A stretch of DNA of 64,000 bases, taken from Actinospineispora spinosispora DSM 44797 (GTDB lineage Bacteria > Actinomycetota > Actinomycetes > Mycobacteriales > Pseudonocardiaceae). The stretch is taken from contig NZ_KE386839.1 of the NCBI RefSeq assembly GCF_000429025.1, positions 151,768 through 215,767 of the forward strand, given 5' to 3'. Of this stretch, positions 15,476 through 23,517 are shown piece after piece (the first letter of the stretch is position 1; each line of letters begins with the position of its first letter). A program made the position numbers and the translations under genes. The notes beneath the pieces were generated by a model. That model searched no databases. It had not been told where the DNA came from and worked only from the letters and a program-made list of their open reading frames with translations.

Positions 15476-16162
15476 ATGGAGCAAGGCGATGTGGCCTACC
15501 GGACCCTGCGCGAAGACATCACCGAATGGCGCCTCGCCCCCGGGGCCTCGCTCGGGGAGGTCGAGCTCGGGAGGCGTCTCGGCATGTCCCGCACCCCCGT
15601 GCGCGAGGCACTCAAACGCCTCGCCAGGGAAGGGCTGGTGCGCACCGACGCGGGACGCAGCGCGATCGTCGCGCCGCTGTCGGTCGACGAGGTCGTGCAG
15701 CTCTACCAGGCACGCGAGGCGGTGGAGAGCTATCTGCTCCGCCTGGCCGCGCACGCCTCCGACCGGTCGGCCTTCGACGAGCTCGGCACGCGTTACCAGC
15801 GGGCGGCACAGCGCCCGCGGATCGATGCGGACGAGATCTACCGCCTGTCCCAGGAGTTCGACACCGCTGTGGACGCAGCGGCGGCCAACCGTTTCCTGGC
15901 CGGGATGCTCACCGAGCTGCGCGGTCAGCTGAACCGGCTGCGCAGGCTCGCCAGGCAGCGGCCGGAGCGGCTCAGGGAGTCCGCGGTGCAACACGTAGCC
16001 ATGTGCAGGGCCATTCGCGACGGCGACGAGGCCGAGGCGGCCCGTGCCGGTGCCGCCCGGCTGCGCGACAGCCTTGCCACGATCATCGACATACTCACCG
16101 GCTCGCTGCTCGGGCCGCTCGCCGACCCACCGCCGGCACTCGTTCACCCGACCGGGCCGTAG
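15476..16162 (+). CDS. GntR-family transcriptional regulator (FadR/FCD type)
   Basis: 228 residues. The N-terminal winged helix reads AYRTLREDI through LGRRLGMSRTPVREALKRL, the GntR signature. A helical FCD ligand-binding domain follows (ARAVESYLLRL-like start, then EFDTAVDAAAANRF). ATG 15476 has a GGAGG box about 10 bases upstream. It is divergent from the lyase gene and likely represses it until an acid ligand binds. The pair is an insertion in the recO-uppS neighbourhood. Confidence 0.88.
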   Translation: MEQGDVAYRTLREDITEWRLAPGASLGEVELGRRLGMSRTPVREALKRLAREGLVRTDAGRSAIVAPLSVDEVVQLYQAREAVESYLLRLAAHASDRSAFDELGTRYQRAAQRPRIDADEIYRLSQEFDTAVDAAAANRFLAGMLTELRGQLNRLRRLARQRPERLRESAVQHVAMCRAIRDGDEAEAARAGAARLRDSLATIIDILTGSLLGPLADPPPALVHPTGP

Positions 16163-16173
16163 GCTCTCGAGTT

Positions 16174-16971
16174 GTGTCCTCCGTCCAACCGCCTGCCTCG
16201 CACCCCTCCGGTGCGCGGCCGCCGGACATCCCCCGAGACCAGGTCCCCCGCCACATCGCGCTGGTGATGGACGGCAACGGCCGCTGGGCCAACGCGCGCG
16301 GGTTACCTCGCACCGAGGGTCACCGACGCGGCGAGGCCGCGTTGATGGACGTCGCGCGCGGCTGCATCGACGTGGGCGTGCGCTGGCTGTCGGCATACGC
16401 GTTCTCGACCGAGAACTGGAAGCGCAGCCCGGACGAGGTGCGGTTCCTGATGGGCTTCAACCGTGACGTGATCCGGCGCCGGGTCGACGAGATGCACGCC
16501 ATGGGTGTGCGGGTGCGCTGGGCGGGGCGCCGGCCCAGGCTGTGGCGCAGCGTCATCCGTGAGCTCGAGATCGCGGAGGAGAAGACGCGGAACAACGACG
16601 TCCTCACCTTGACCATGTGCGTCAACTACGGTGGCCGGGCGGAGATCACCGACGCGGTCAGGCAGATCGCCCAGCAGGTCGCGGACGGTCGGATCAAACC
16701 GGGCCGGATCAACGAGAAGATGATCGCCCGCTACCTGGACGAGCCGGACATGCCGGACGTCGACCTCTTCGTGCGCTCCTCGGGTGAGCAGCGCACCTCC
16801 AACTTCCTGCTCTGGCAGTCCGCGTACGCCGAAATGGTCTTCCTCCAGACGCTGTTCCCGGACTTCGACCGCCGGGACATCTGGGAGGCCTGCGAGATCT
16901 ACGCGGGCCGCAACCGCCGGTTCGGTGGCGCGGTCGACCAGGCAGCATCCGACTCAGGAGCGCAGACATGA
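16174..16971 (+). CDS. uppS: isoprenyl transferase (cis-prenyltransferase, UppS family)
   Basis: A 265-residue cis-prenyltransferase that makes polyprenyl diphosphate carriers for cell-wall synthesis. HIALVMDGNGRWA carries the catalytic Asp, followed by AFSTENWKRS, and the C-terminal VDLFVRSSGEQRTSNFLLWQ and YAEMVF blocks are intact. The product length, decaprenyl or other, cannot be told. GTG 16174 gives the proper N-terminus before the conserved RHIALVMDG. The stop overlaps the next gene by 4 bases. Confidence 0.94.
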   Translation: MSSVQPPASHPSGARPPDIPRDQVPRHIALVMDGNGRWANARGLPRTEGHRRGEAALMDVARGCIDVGVRWLSAYAFSTENWKRSPDEVRFLMGFNRDVIRRRVDEMHAMGVRVRWAGRRPRLWRSVIRELEIAEEKTRNNDVLTLTMCVNYGGRAEITDAVRQIAQQVADGRIKPGRINEKMIARYLDEPDMPDVDLFVRSSGEQRTSNFLLWQSAYAEMVFLQTLFPDFDRRDIWEACEIYAGRNRRFGGAVDQAASDSGAQT

Positions 16972-17375
16972 CCACCGACACCGCCGGAATGCTGGACACG
17001 GCCAAGGAGGCGCTGGAGCGCTTCCACGAGGTACGGGTCGACGACGACGGCGCGCTGTCGTTCCTGCACAGCGAGGTGCCGTGTGCGTTGCTCGGCCTCG
17101 AGCTGTCCGAAGGACTGCTGGTCCTCAGCCTGACCTGCGTGGTCGCCTGGGACCTTCCGGAAGACTCCGACGTCCCGCTGCGGGTCGCGGAACGCGCCGG
17201 CCAGGGCCTGTTCGGCACGCTCGGCGTCGTGAGGACCGAACGTGGCTGGGACGTGACCCTGCGCTACGTCTTCCCCGCCGCGGGCCTCGCCGTGGAGCCG
17301 ATGGGCACCCTCCTGATGCTGGTCGTCTCGAACGCCTCCCAACTCCGCACAGACCTGACCTCCCCGTCCACGTGA
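16968..17375 (+). CDS. small YbjN-like protein
   Basis: 135 residues with alternating beta strands and an N-terminal helix (MLDTAKEALERFHEV). VTLRYVFPAAGLAVEP and the overall size resemble the YbjN / type III secretion chaperone-like fold; this is a weak family call. It is cytoplasmic, with no cofactor motif. ATG 16968 overlaps uppS by 4 bases, suggesting coupling. Its TGA (17373-17375) lies inside the first arm of a nested palindrome, so the last codons and the terminator share sequence. Confidence 0.65.
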   Translation: MTTDTAGMLDTAKEALERFHEVRVDDDGALSFLHSEVPCALLGLELSEGLLVLSLTCVVAWDLPEDSDVPLRVAERAGQGLFGTLGVVRTERGWDVTLRYVFPAAGLAVEPMGTLLMLVVSNASQLRTDLTSPST

Positions 17376-17488
17376 GTGGCAAGGGCGTCTACCGCGAAGC
17401 GGCGCCGAAGGCGTAGGCGCTCGGAGCACTCACGACAGCTTTTCCGTCGTGAGTGCTCCGAGCGCCTATAGGCGCCCTTGCCACTCAC
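17372..17488. terminator. nested palindrome 1 (16-bp outer and 20-bp inner stems)
   Basis: The outer arms 17372-17387 and 17473-17488 are exact reverse complements (gtgagtggcaagggcg). The inner arms 17417-17436 and 17446-17465 are also exact. Between the left arms sits a small gcgaagc/gccgaagg hairpin block. The start gtgagtggc is shared with the palindromes at 26154 and 31931. The structure contains the stop codon of the YbjN-like gene. Confidence 0.8.
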
Positions 17489-17591
17489 GAGTCGACGGCG
17501 AAGCCGAGATGCCTTGAAGCCGGGCACGGGCTAAGCCGGGTACGACGGCCGTGGTCCCGACCGCGTGCACAGAGTGCACGGCCTCGGGGTC

Positions 17592-17714
17592 CTCGTGAGT
17601 GCTGAGGCCGCCTATAGCCGGACTGGACCCTCACGACGATGAAGCTGTCGTGAGTGCCCACTCCGGCTACGCCCGCGGCGCCCCTTCGGGGTAGGCGGCC
17701 TCAACACTCACGAG
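17592..17714. terminator. nested palindrome 2 (22-bp outer stem) between convergent genes
   Basis: The outer arms 17592-17613 and 17693-17714 match at 21 of 22 positions (one G.T pair). An imperfect inner stem (agccgga / tccggct, tcacgac / gtcgtga) lies inside. It contains the last codons of the minus-strand gene ending at 17667. With palindrome 1 it separates the uppS operon from the zur side. The 100 bases between the two palindromes hold no gene. Confidence 0.75.
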
Positions 17715-18263
17715 GGGTAGGGCGTTCAGCAGGCGGGGGGTCATCGCCCTGGCCGACTGGAAGGTTGCTCGCTGGGCCTTGTCCATTCGTTTCTCGACCA
17801 GGGTGCTCAGCTCCAGGGCCAGGCGGCCTGTCTGGCGCACCGCCAGCTCCTCGACCGCCGGCAGCGGCGTGGACACGATCGCGATTCCCTCGGCGCGCCC
17901 GTCGGCGTCCTGGGCGGCGCCGATCACGAAACGTTCACGCGGGTTCGTCGTCGCCGAGGTCAGGTGTTCGCGCAGCTCGTGCAGCATCTTGTGCCATTGC
18001 ACGACCTCACCCTGCAGGCCCGTCTCGGAGAGATCCTTCTCGGTCAGCCTGCCGGAGCCGAAACAGCGGACGTACGCGATGAGCGCACCCGACCAGAGGG
18101 CGTGCCCGACCACGTCGTCCTCGGTGGCTCGCCGGTTGACCAGCTCCTCGCAGCACTTCAGGACGAACTGCAGGTCTTCGAACACCGACGCCCAGCCGGC
18201 GAGCTCGGTGGACTCGGGCGTACTCAACTGCCGCACCGCGGTCGGCGCCTGGGTCTCGGTCAC
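17667..18263 (-). CDS. conserved hypothetical protein
   Basis: 198 residues, not recognised. It is mostly helical, with one Cys pair (LKCCEEL) and a basic C-terminal helix (LVEKRMDKAQRATFQSARA); there is no signal peptide or membrane segment. GTG 18263 starts the segment TETQAPTAVRQL. The last dozen residues (AAYPEGAPRA) are encoded by palindrome DNA, so the native stop may have been replaced when the palindrome arose. It is adjacent to zur but separated by about 54 bases and lies downstream of it on the same strand. Codon use looks native. Confidence 0.6.
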   Translation of the reverse strand: MTETQAPTAVRQLSTPESTELAGWASVFEDLQFVLKCCEELVNRRATEDDVVGHALWSGALIAYVRCFGSGRLTEKDLSETGLQGEVVQWHKMLHELREHLTSATTNPRERFVIGAAQDADGRAEGIAIVSTPLPAVEELAVRQTGRLALELSTLVEKRMDKAQRATFQSARAMTPRLLNALPLVSVEAAYPEGAPRA

Positions 18264-18316
18264 CGGTCGGACGCTAGCCCCACCGGGGGTGGGCGAGTGT
18301 GTCTTGTTGAGACAGC

Positions 18317-18745
18317 TCAGCCGGCGAGCGCGCGGCACGGGCCGCACACGCCGAAGACCTCGACGGTGTGGCTGACGTCGGAGAAGTCGTTGTCGTCGGC
18401 GACCCGCTGCGCCCAGCTCTCGACGGCGGGACCCTCGATCTCCACCGTGCGGCCACAGCGGCGGCACACCAGGTGGTGGTGATGATGGGTGGAGCAGCGC
18501 CGGTAGACGGCCTCACCGGAGTCGGTGCGCAGCACGTCCACCTCGCCGGACTCCGACAGGTTCTGCAGCGTCCGGTACACCGTGGTCAGACCGATGCCCT
18601 GGCCGTCGTTGCGCAGGGCCTCGTGGATCTCCTGCGCGGACCGGAAGTCGTCCAACCGGTCCAGCAGCGCGGACACGGCCGCGCGCTGCCTGGTCGCTCT
18701 GGGGGTCCGCCCGGCGGTCTGGCTGCTGGCGGCCGTCGAACTCAT
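18317..18745 (-). CDS. zur: Fur-family metalloregulator, probable zinc uptake regulator Zur (FurB)
   Basis: 142 residues. A winged helix (FRSAQEIHEAL, GLTTVYRTLQNLSESGEVDVL) is followed by a metal-binding dimerisation domain with HHHHHLVCRRCG and a C-terminal CGPCR pair, the structural zinc Cys4 site. Its position directly behind an SmtB/ArsR gene and next to glyS matches the M. tuberculosis Rv2358-Rv2359 (smtB-zur) pair, which supports Zur over Fur. ATG 18745 overlaps the SmtB stop by 4 bases. Confidence 0.88.
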   Translation of the reverse strand: MSSTAASSQTAGRTPRATRQRAAVSALLDRLDDFRSAQEIHEALRNDGQGIGLTTVYRTLQNLSESGEVDVLRTDSGEAVYRRCSTHHHHHLVCRRCGRTVEIEGPAVESWAQRVADDNDFSDVSHTVEVFGVCGPCRALAG

Positions 18746-19134
18746 GTGCCCTCCTCGGCGTGCGCCACCGCGTCCGTCACGATGTGCGCCAGGTGCTCGT
18801 CGACCAGCCGGTAGACGACTTCGCGGCCGTGTCGCTCGCCGGCCACCACGCCCGCCGACTTGAGCACCCGCAGGTGCTGGCTGATCAGCGGCTGCGTCAC
18901 CTGCAGCGCTTCGACCAGCTCGTGCACGCACCGCTCGGAGTGCTGCAGCTGCAGCACGATCGCGATACGGACCGGTGCCGCGAGTGCCCGCAGCAGCTCT
19001 CCGGCCGCGGCCAGTGTGGCAGGTGTCCTCGGCGGTGCGAGCGGAGCCGCCGGACGCTCGGGCGAATGCACCTCCGCCGGTGTGGCACCGATGCCTGCTT
19101 CGGCATGCTCGGTATCCGAACTCAGCGTGGTCAT
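18742..19134 (-). CDS. ArsR/SmtB-family zinc-sensing repressor
   Basis: 130 residues from ATG 19134, preceded by a GGGGAG box; the open frame extends further without ribosome sites. LAAPVRIAIVLQL, CVHELVEALQVTQPLISQHLRVLKSAGVV and GREVVYRL form the ArsR winged helix. The last helix, DEHLAHIVTDAVAHAEE, has the D-x-H ... H-x-x-E arrangement of the SmtB alpha5 zinc site. It probably represses its own operon with zur and releases when zinc is high, as in mycobacteria. Confidence 0.88.
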   Translation of the reverse strand: MTTLSSDTEHAEAGIGATPAEVHSPERPAAPLAPPRTPATLAAAGELLRALAAPVRIAIVLQLQHSERCVHELVEALQVTQPLISQHLRVLKSAGVVAGERHGREVVYRLVDEHLAHIVTDAVAHAEEGT

Positions 19135-19222
19135 TCGATCGCTCCCCGGGGTGTCGTCGACGCGTTCGTGGTCCAGCGCCATGTTCATGGTCCATCGTAG
19201 GCGCCGAGTAACCTGCGCGGTT

Positions 19223-19567
19223 GTGCTGCTGATCTGCCGGTTCGACGTGTCGCTCGAGGACGAGGCCGTGTTCGCCCGGCGTGCCCGTCGAGCGTTGGCG
19301 CTGCTCACCAGAGCCGAGGGCTGTCTCGGCGGCGGTCTCGGCAGGTCGGTCGACGAGCCGAGCCGCTGGGTCCTGTCGGTACGGTTCGCCTCGGTCGTGG
19401 CCTATCGCAGGGCCATGTCGCCGTTCGACGTCCGCGAACACGTCGTGCCGCTGCTGTCCGAGGCGCTGGCCGACGAGCCCGCGACCTATGAGGTACTCGC
19501 CGAGGGCGAGGACGGCACGGTGACCGAACACACCAGCCTCCTCGACGTCGACGCGCGCCGCGGTTAG
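19223..19567 (+). CDS. antibiotic biosynthesis monooxygenase (ABM) domain-like protein
   Basis: 114 residues starting at GTG 19223. A short ferredoxin-like alpha/beta sandwich: LLICRFDV, FARRARRALALLTRAEGCLGGGLGRSVDEPSRWVLSVRF, then a strand and helix. This matches the ABM-like layout of small dimeric monooxygenases or haem-binding proteins. There is no clear catalytic residue, so the function is unknown. It is divergent from smtB-zur and overlaps the convergent HugZ-like gene by 4 bases. Confidence 0.65.
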   Translation: MLLICRFDVSLEDEAVFARRARRALALLTRAEGCLGGGLGRSVDEPSRWVLSVRFASVVAYRRAMSPFDVREHVVPLLSEALADEPATYEVLAEGEDGTVTEHTSLLDVDARRG

Positions 19568-20394
19568 CTCCGCGTCCGGCGCACCAGCTCGACCATGGCC
19601 GTACGTACCGCCAGCGGCGTGTCGGTCGCCGCGTCGAAGCCGAACCGGACCGCTTTCCGATCGCCGTCCGGGCCGTCGGCGGCCAGTACCGAGAACCCGT
19701 ACCGGTCCACGTCGACCATGGAGGCCGAGGTCGTGTCCGGTCGGCCGCCCAACACCTGGCAGAACGCCACGAGCGCGTCGGCGTGGTCGTCGTTCATGTG
19801 GTCGATGATCGCGGTCCGGTGCGGGCGCAACGGGTCGGGCTCGGCCGACGCGTACTCGGCGGCGTCCACCCAGCTCATCCGGCCGAAGCCGCCGACGAAC
19901 CGCACCGAGGTCACCGCGAGGCGGTAGAACCGGAAGTCGGCGAACTCGGCGTAGAACGCGCCCGTGTGGGTCGCGCGGTAACGCTCCAGCGCCGCGTCGC
20001 GCTCGTCCCCGTCGAGCACGCTGACCTCACCGAGCAGAGTCGTGCGGCCCCTGGCGAGCGGATCACCCTCGCCGTCCTCGGTGACCATCAGCGAGGCGCG
20101 CGGGTCGACCGCCATGTTGCGGCTGTGCTCGGCGAGGTCGGACAGGCACAGCAGCGGGCGGCCTCGGTCGTCGACGGCGTGCGCCACCAGCGAACCGAAC
20201 GGGACACCGGCGGGCTCGACGCTGATCGTGGACAGTGCCGCCGTGCGACCCTCGGCGATGATCGTGCGGGACCGCTCGGCGTCACTCGGCTCACCGACGA
20301 GCCCCGGGGTCGCGTCGAGCGTCCTGGTGGTCTCCGCGAGGGACTCGGCCGGCACCGCGTGATCGCGCCGTTGTCGGGTGGTCGGCTCGGGCAC
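19564..20394 (-). CDS. HugZ-family haem/FMN-binding protein with DUF2470 domain
   Basis: 276 residues. An N-terminal split beta-barrel of the pyridoxamine-phosphate-oxidase class (RTAALSTISVEPAGVPFGSLV, LCLSDLAEHSRNMAVDPRASLMV, RTTLLGEV) is followed by DUF2470 (IDHMNDDHADALVAFCQVLGG). This two-domain layout is that of HugZ/HutZ proteins, which bind haem and help use it as an iron source. The DHMNDDH motif includes the His residues used for haem in the family. An iron-box-like site lies 23-41 bases upstream of the start, consistent with iron control. Confidence 0.82.
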   Translation of the reverse strand: MPEPTTRQRRDHAVPAESLAETTRTLDATPGLVGEPSDAERSRTIIAEGRTAALSTISVEPAGVPFGSLVAHAVDDRGRPLLCLSDLAEHSRNMAVDPRASLMVTEDGEGDPLARGRTTLLGEVSVLDGDERDAALERYRATHTGAFYAEFADFRFYRLAVTSVRFVGGFGRMSWVDAAEYASAEPDPLRPHRTAIIDHMNDDHADALVAFCQVLGGRPDTTSASMVDVDRYGFSVLAADGPDGDRKAVRFGFDAATDTPLAVRTAMVELVRRTRS

Positions 20395-20416
20395 GTGACC
20401 TCCTGCATCGATCTGG

Positions 20417-20435
20417 TTAGGGGAGCCTCACGGGT
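20417..20435. promoter_or_regulatory. possible DtxR/IdeR iron box upstream of the HugZ-like gene
   Basis: The site begins TTAGGGGAGCCTCAC and matches about 12 of 19 positions of the actinobacterial iron box (TTAGGTTAGSCTAACCTAA). The left half is much better than the right. The position just upstream of a haem-utilisation gene makes control by an IdeR-type repressor plausible, but the match alone is weak. Confidence 0.4.
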
Positions 20436-20561
20436 TCGTCGAGGCCTTGTCAAGCCGACTTCGGAGCCCCTCGGTGATGTGCCCGAGAAGTGGAGTGCGT
20501 GGCCTCGGTACGCTTGCTGAGTTACGTAGTCTCCCGATCTTCTGCTCCAGGAGCTCTTCTC

Positions 20562-21959
20562 GTGCCCAGCAAGTCGTCGTCCACCACGATCGAGACCGTC
20601 GTCGCACTCTGCAAGCGCCGGGGATTCGTCTTCCCCTGCGGCGAGATCTACGGCGGTACCCGTTCGGCCTGGGACTACGGCCCCCTCGGTGTCGAGCTCA
20701 AGGAGAACATCAAGCGGCAGTGGTGGCGGTCCATGGTCACCGGTCGCGACGACATCGTCGGCCTCGACTCGTCGGTGATCCTGCCGCGCCAGGTGTGGGT
20801 CGCCTCGGGTCACGTGGGTGTGTTCAACGACCCGCTGGTCGAGTGCACGAGCTGCCACAAGCGGTTCCGTGCCGACCAGCTCGCGGAGGAGTACTCCGAG
20901 CGCACCGGCAAGGAGGCCGCCGAGGACAACCTGTCCGACGTGCCCTGCCCGAACTGCGGTGTGCGCGGCCAGTACACCGAGCCGCGCGACTTCAACATGA
21001 TGCTGAAGACGCACCTCGGCCCGGTCGAGACCGAGGAAGGCATGGTGTACCTGCGGCCGGAGACCGCCCAGGGCATCTTCATCAACTTCCTGAACGTGCT
21101 GACCTCGTCGCGTCGCAAGCCGCCGTTCGGTATCGGCCAGATCGGCAAGAGCTTCCGCAACGAGATCACCCCGGGCAACTTCATCTTCCGGACGCGTGAG
21201 TTCGAGCAGATGGAGATGGAGTACTTCGTCGAGCCGGGTACCGACGAGGAGCTGCACCAGTACTGGATCGACACGCGCACCCAGTGGTACGTCGACCTGG
21301 GTATCAACCCGGTCAACCTGCGGCACTACGAGCACCCGAAGGAGAAGCTGTCGCACTACTCCAAGCGCACAGTCGACGTGGAGTACCGCTTCCGCTTCGC
21401 CGGCCAGGAGTGGGGCGAGCTCGAAGGTGTGGCCAACCGCACCGACTTCGACCTGACGACGCACTCGAACCACTCCGGTGTCGACCTGTCGTACTACGAC
21501 CAGTCGACCGGCTCCCGGTACCGGCCCTACGTCATCGAACCGGCCGCCGGCGTCGGGCGTTCGATGATGGCGTTCCTGGTCGACGCGTACTACGAGGACG
21601 AGGCACCCAACGCCAAGGGTGGTGTCGACAAGCGGGTCGTGCTGCAGCTCGACCGTCGACTCGCGCCGGTCAAGGCGGCGGTGCTGCCGCTGTCCCGGCA
21701 CGCCGACCTGTCGCCGAAGGCACGTGACCTCGCCGCCGCGCTGCGCAAGAACTGGAACGTCGACTTCGACGATGCCGGTGCGATCGGCCGTCGCTACCGT
21801 CGCCAGGACGAGATCGGCACGCCGTTCTGTGTCACGGTCGACTTCGACACCCTGACCGACCAGGCGGTCACCATCCGCGAGCGCGACACCATGGCGCAGG
21901 AGCGGGTGTCCCTGGACCAGGTCGAGACCTACCTGGCAACCCGCCTGCTCGGCTGCTGA
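20562..21959 (+). CDS. glyS: glycine--tRNA ligase (class II, alpha2 type)
   Basis: A 465-residue homodimeric glycyl-tRNA synthetase. The class II motifs are clear: FPCGEIYGGTRSAWDYGPLG at the start, RPETAQGIF, the FRNEITPGNFIFRTREFEQMEMEYF block (motif 2) and GVGRSMMAFL (motif 3). An inserted zinc-ribbon pair CTSC and CPNC is present. GTG 20562 has AGGAG nine bases upstream. Its place near smtB-zur matches mycobacteria. It ends just before a 19-bp palindrome. Confidence 0.96.
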   Translation: MPSKSSSTTIETVVALCKRRGFVFPCGEIYGGTRSAWDYGPLGVELKENIKRQWWRSMVTGRDDIVGLDSSVILPRQVWVASGHVGVFNDPLVECTSCHKRFRADQLAEEYSERTGKEAAEDNLSDVPCPNCGVRGQYTEPRDFNMMLKTHLGPVETEEGMVYLRPETAQGIFINFLNVLTSSRRKPPFGIGQIGKSFRNEITPGNFIFRTREFEQMEMEYFVEPGTDEELHQYWIDTRTQWYVDLGINPVNLRHYEHPKEKLSHYSKRTVDVEYRFRFAGQEWGELEGVANRTDFDLTTHSNHSGVDLSYYDQSTGSRYRPYVIEPAAGVGRSMMAFLVDAYYEDEAPNAKGGVDKRVVLQLDRRLAPVKAAVLPLSRHADLSPKARDLAAALRKNWNVDFDDAGAIGRRYRRQDEIGTPFCVTVDFDTLTDQAVTIRERDTMAQERVSLDQVETYLATRLLGC

Positions 21960-21979
21960 CGTTTTTCCCGACTCACCCT

Positions 21980-22029
21980 GACGAAATCCCCGACTCGCGG
22001 GCCACTGCGCGCGAGTCGGGGATTTCGTC
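21980..22029. terminator. 19-bp perfect palindrome after glyS, with an extra half-arm
   Basis: Arms 21980-21998 and 22011-22029 are exact reverse complements. A third partial copy of the right arm (15 bases, gtcggggatttcgtc) follows at 22037-22051 and contains the last bases and stop of the convergent MFS gene. It is probably a bidirectional terminator with a duplicated half. Confidence 0.8.
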
Positions 22030-22049
22030 TGTGTGTGTCGGGGATTTCG

Positions 22050-23456
22050 TCAGGACCGGACGGTGCGCTGGGACTTGAGCGCGGTGGCCAGACCCAGGAT
22101 CGCCAGGACCGCGAAGCCGCCGAACAGGTAGTGCGCTGAGCGGGCCGGGTCGGGTTCGCCGAGGTTGACGGCAACGCCGGTGAGTGCGGCGCCGAACGCG
22201 TTGGCGACCAGCTGGACGGTGTTGATCGCCGCCGACGCCTTGTCGCCCTCGGCGGGGTCGGTCACGCTGCTCATCGCGTTCGTCGCCAGGTGGGGCCACG
22301 CCATCCCGATGCCGGACCCCGCGAGGATCAGCGCGATCACCCAGGCGGCGATCGTCCACCCGCCCGCTCCGGCGCGCTGGGTCAGCCCGGTCAGGGCCAG
22401 ACCGACCGCCAACACGACCGGACCGGCGATCACGATGCGCCGGGTGGTCGCCGGTGTCGACGCGTCAGCGCTGGGCAGTTCACCGAGGGTCCAGCCGGCC
22501 GCGATGGCAGCGCCGAGGAACCCCGCCGCGAGCGGCGCGAGACCGGCCAGGCGCTGACCGAACAGCGGCACGAACGTCTCGGTGGTCGACCCCATCGCCA
22601 GCAGCGCGATGGTCAGGTACGTCCACCGCAGCGGTGAGGAGCCGAGATAGGTCGCGGCGGGCAGCACCCGCACCGCCGACCGCCGCTCGTAGGCGGCGAA
22701 GCCCGCGATCAGCAGCAGCCCGACGGCGAGGCCGATCACGCTGGCCAGCAGGGTGGCGATCACACTGGCGACGCTGACCACGAGCGCGGCCGAGGCGAGC
22801 AGCACGATGGCCACCAGCGGGAACCTCGCCCGATCCGCCCCGGTGCGGGTCGCGGGCAGCACCCTGGGCACGATCACCGCGATACCCACCGCGAGCACCG
22901 CCAGCGCGACGAACGCGCCCCGCCAGGCGCCGAACTGGGCGAACGCACCGCCCAGCGCGGGCCCGACGAACGTGCCGACACCCCACATGGCGGAGACCAG
23001 CGCACTCGCCCTGGTCCACAGCGACGAGGGCAGCGTGGACCGGATGAGCGCGTAGCCGAGCCCGGCGAGCAAACCGCCGCCCGCGCCCTGCAGAGCGCGC
23101 CCCACCAGCAGCACCGGCATGGTCGGTGCGACCGCGCACAGCAGCGTCCCGACGATGAAGAGCAGCAGCGCGATCAGGTACGCCCTGCGGCTGCCCTGAC
23201 CGGCCAGCAGCCTGCTGACCAGCACCGAGGTCGCCACCGAGGCGAGCAGGAAGATCGTGGTGCTCCACGCGTACAGGCGCTCGCCGCCGATGTCCGCGAT
23301 CGCCGAAGGCAGCAGCGCCGTGGTGACGTACACGTTGGTCGCGTAGAGCGCGACGCCGCCGGCGAGCACGATCATCGCGCCCAGGTGCCGACCCCGCAGC
23401 AGCTCGCCCCAGGATCCGGGCTTGGAGTCCGCGTCGTTCGCGGAATCGGTTGTCAT
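22050..23456 (-). CDS. MFS transporter
   Basis: 468 residues with about 12 to 14 hydrophobic segments. The N-terminal half has LVGRALQGAGGGLLAGLGYALIRS, a drug/H+ antiporter-like motif C region, and the loop SRLLAGQGSRRAYL is a motif A variant. The substrate is unknown; efflux is likely. ATG 23456 is preferred to TTG 23477, although neither has a clear ribosome site. It is divergent from a FadR-type regulator over a shared 50-base gap that contains an inverted repeat. Confidence 0.85.
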   Translation of the reverse strand: MTTDSANDADSKPGSWGELLRGRHLGAMIVLAGGVALYATNVYVTTALLPSAIADIGGERLYAWSTTIFLLASVATSVLVSRLLAGQGSRRAYLIALLLFIVGTLLCAVAPTMPVLLVGRALQGAGGGLLAGLGYALIRSTLPSSLWTRASALVSAMWGVGTFVGPALGGAFAQFGAWRGAFVALAVLAVGIAVIVPRVLPATRTGADRARFPLVAIVLLASAALVVSVASVIATLLASVIGLAVGLLLIAGFAAYERRSAVRVLPAATYLGSSPLRWTYLTIALLAMGSTTETFVPLFGQRLAGLAPLAAGFLGAAIAAGWTLGELPSADASTPATTRRIVIAGPVVLAVGLALTGLTQRAGAGGWTIAAWVIALILAGSGIGMAWPHLATNAMSSVTDPAEGDKASAAINTVQLVANAFGAALTGVAVNLGEPDPARSAHYLFGGFAVLAILGLATALKSQRTVRS

Positions 23457-23489
23457 GGGATCACTGTTCAACCTCAACAGCGGTTGGGG

Positions 23490-23517
23490 TCAAGTAAGTT
23501 GCCCGGGTGCCACTTGA
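23490..23517. promoter_or_regulatory. candidate operator between MFS gene and GntR gene
   Basis: tcaagt at 23490-23495 and acttga at 23512-23517 are reverse complements separated by 16 bases, spanning the GTG start of the regulator. Binding here would block both promoters. The half-sites are short, so the call is tentative. Confidence 0.4.

Noticed and set aside
20395..20561. T-box riboswitch before glyS
   Set aside because: The leader is about 160 bases at most, lacks the T-box consensus and a glycine specifier loop.
20088..21701. 537-codon minus-strand frame across glyS and part of the HugZ gene
   Set aside because: It is antisense to clear glyS and HugZ coding; high-GC codon bias produces such frames routinely.
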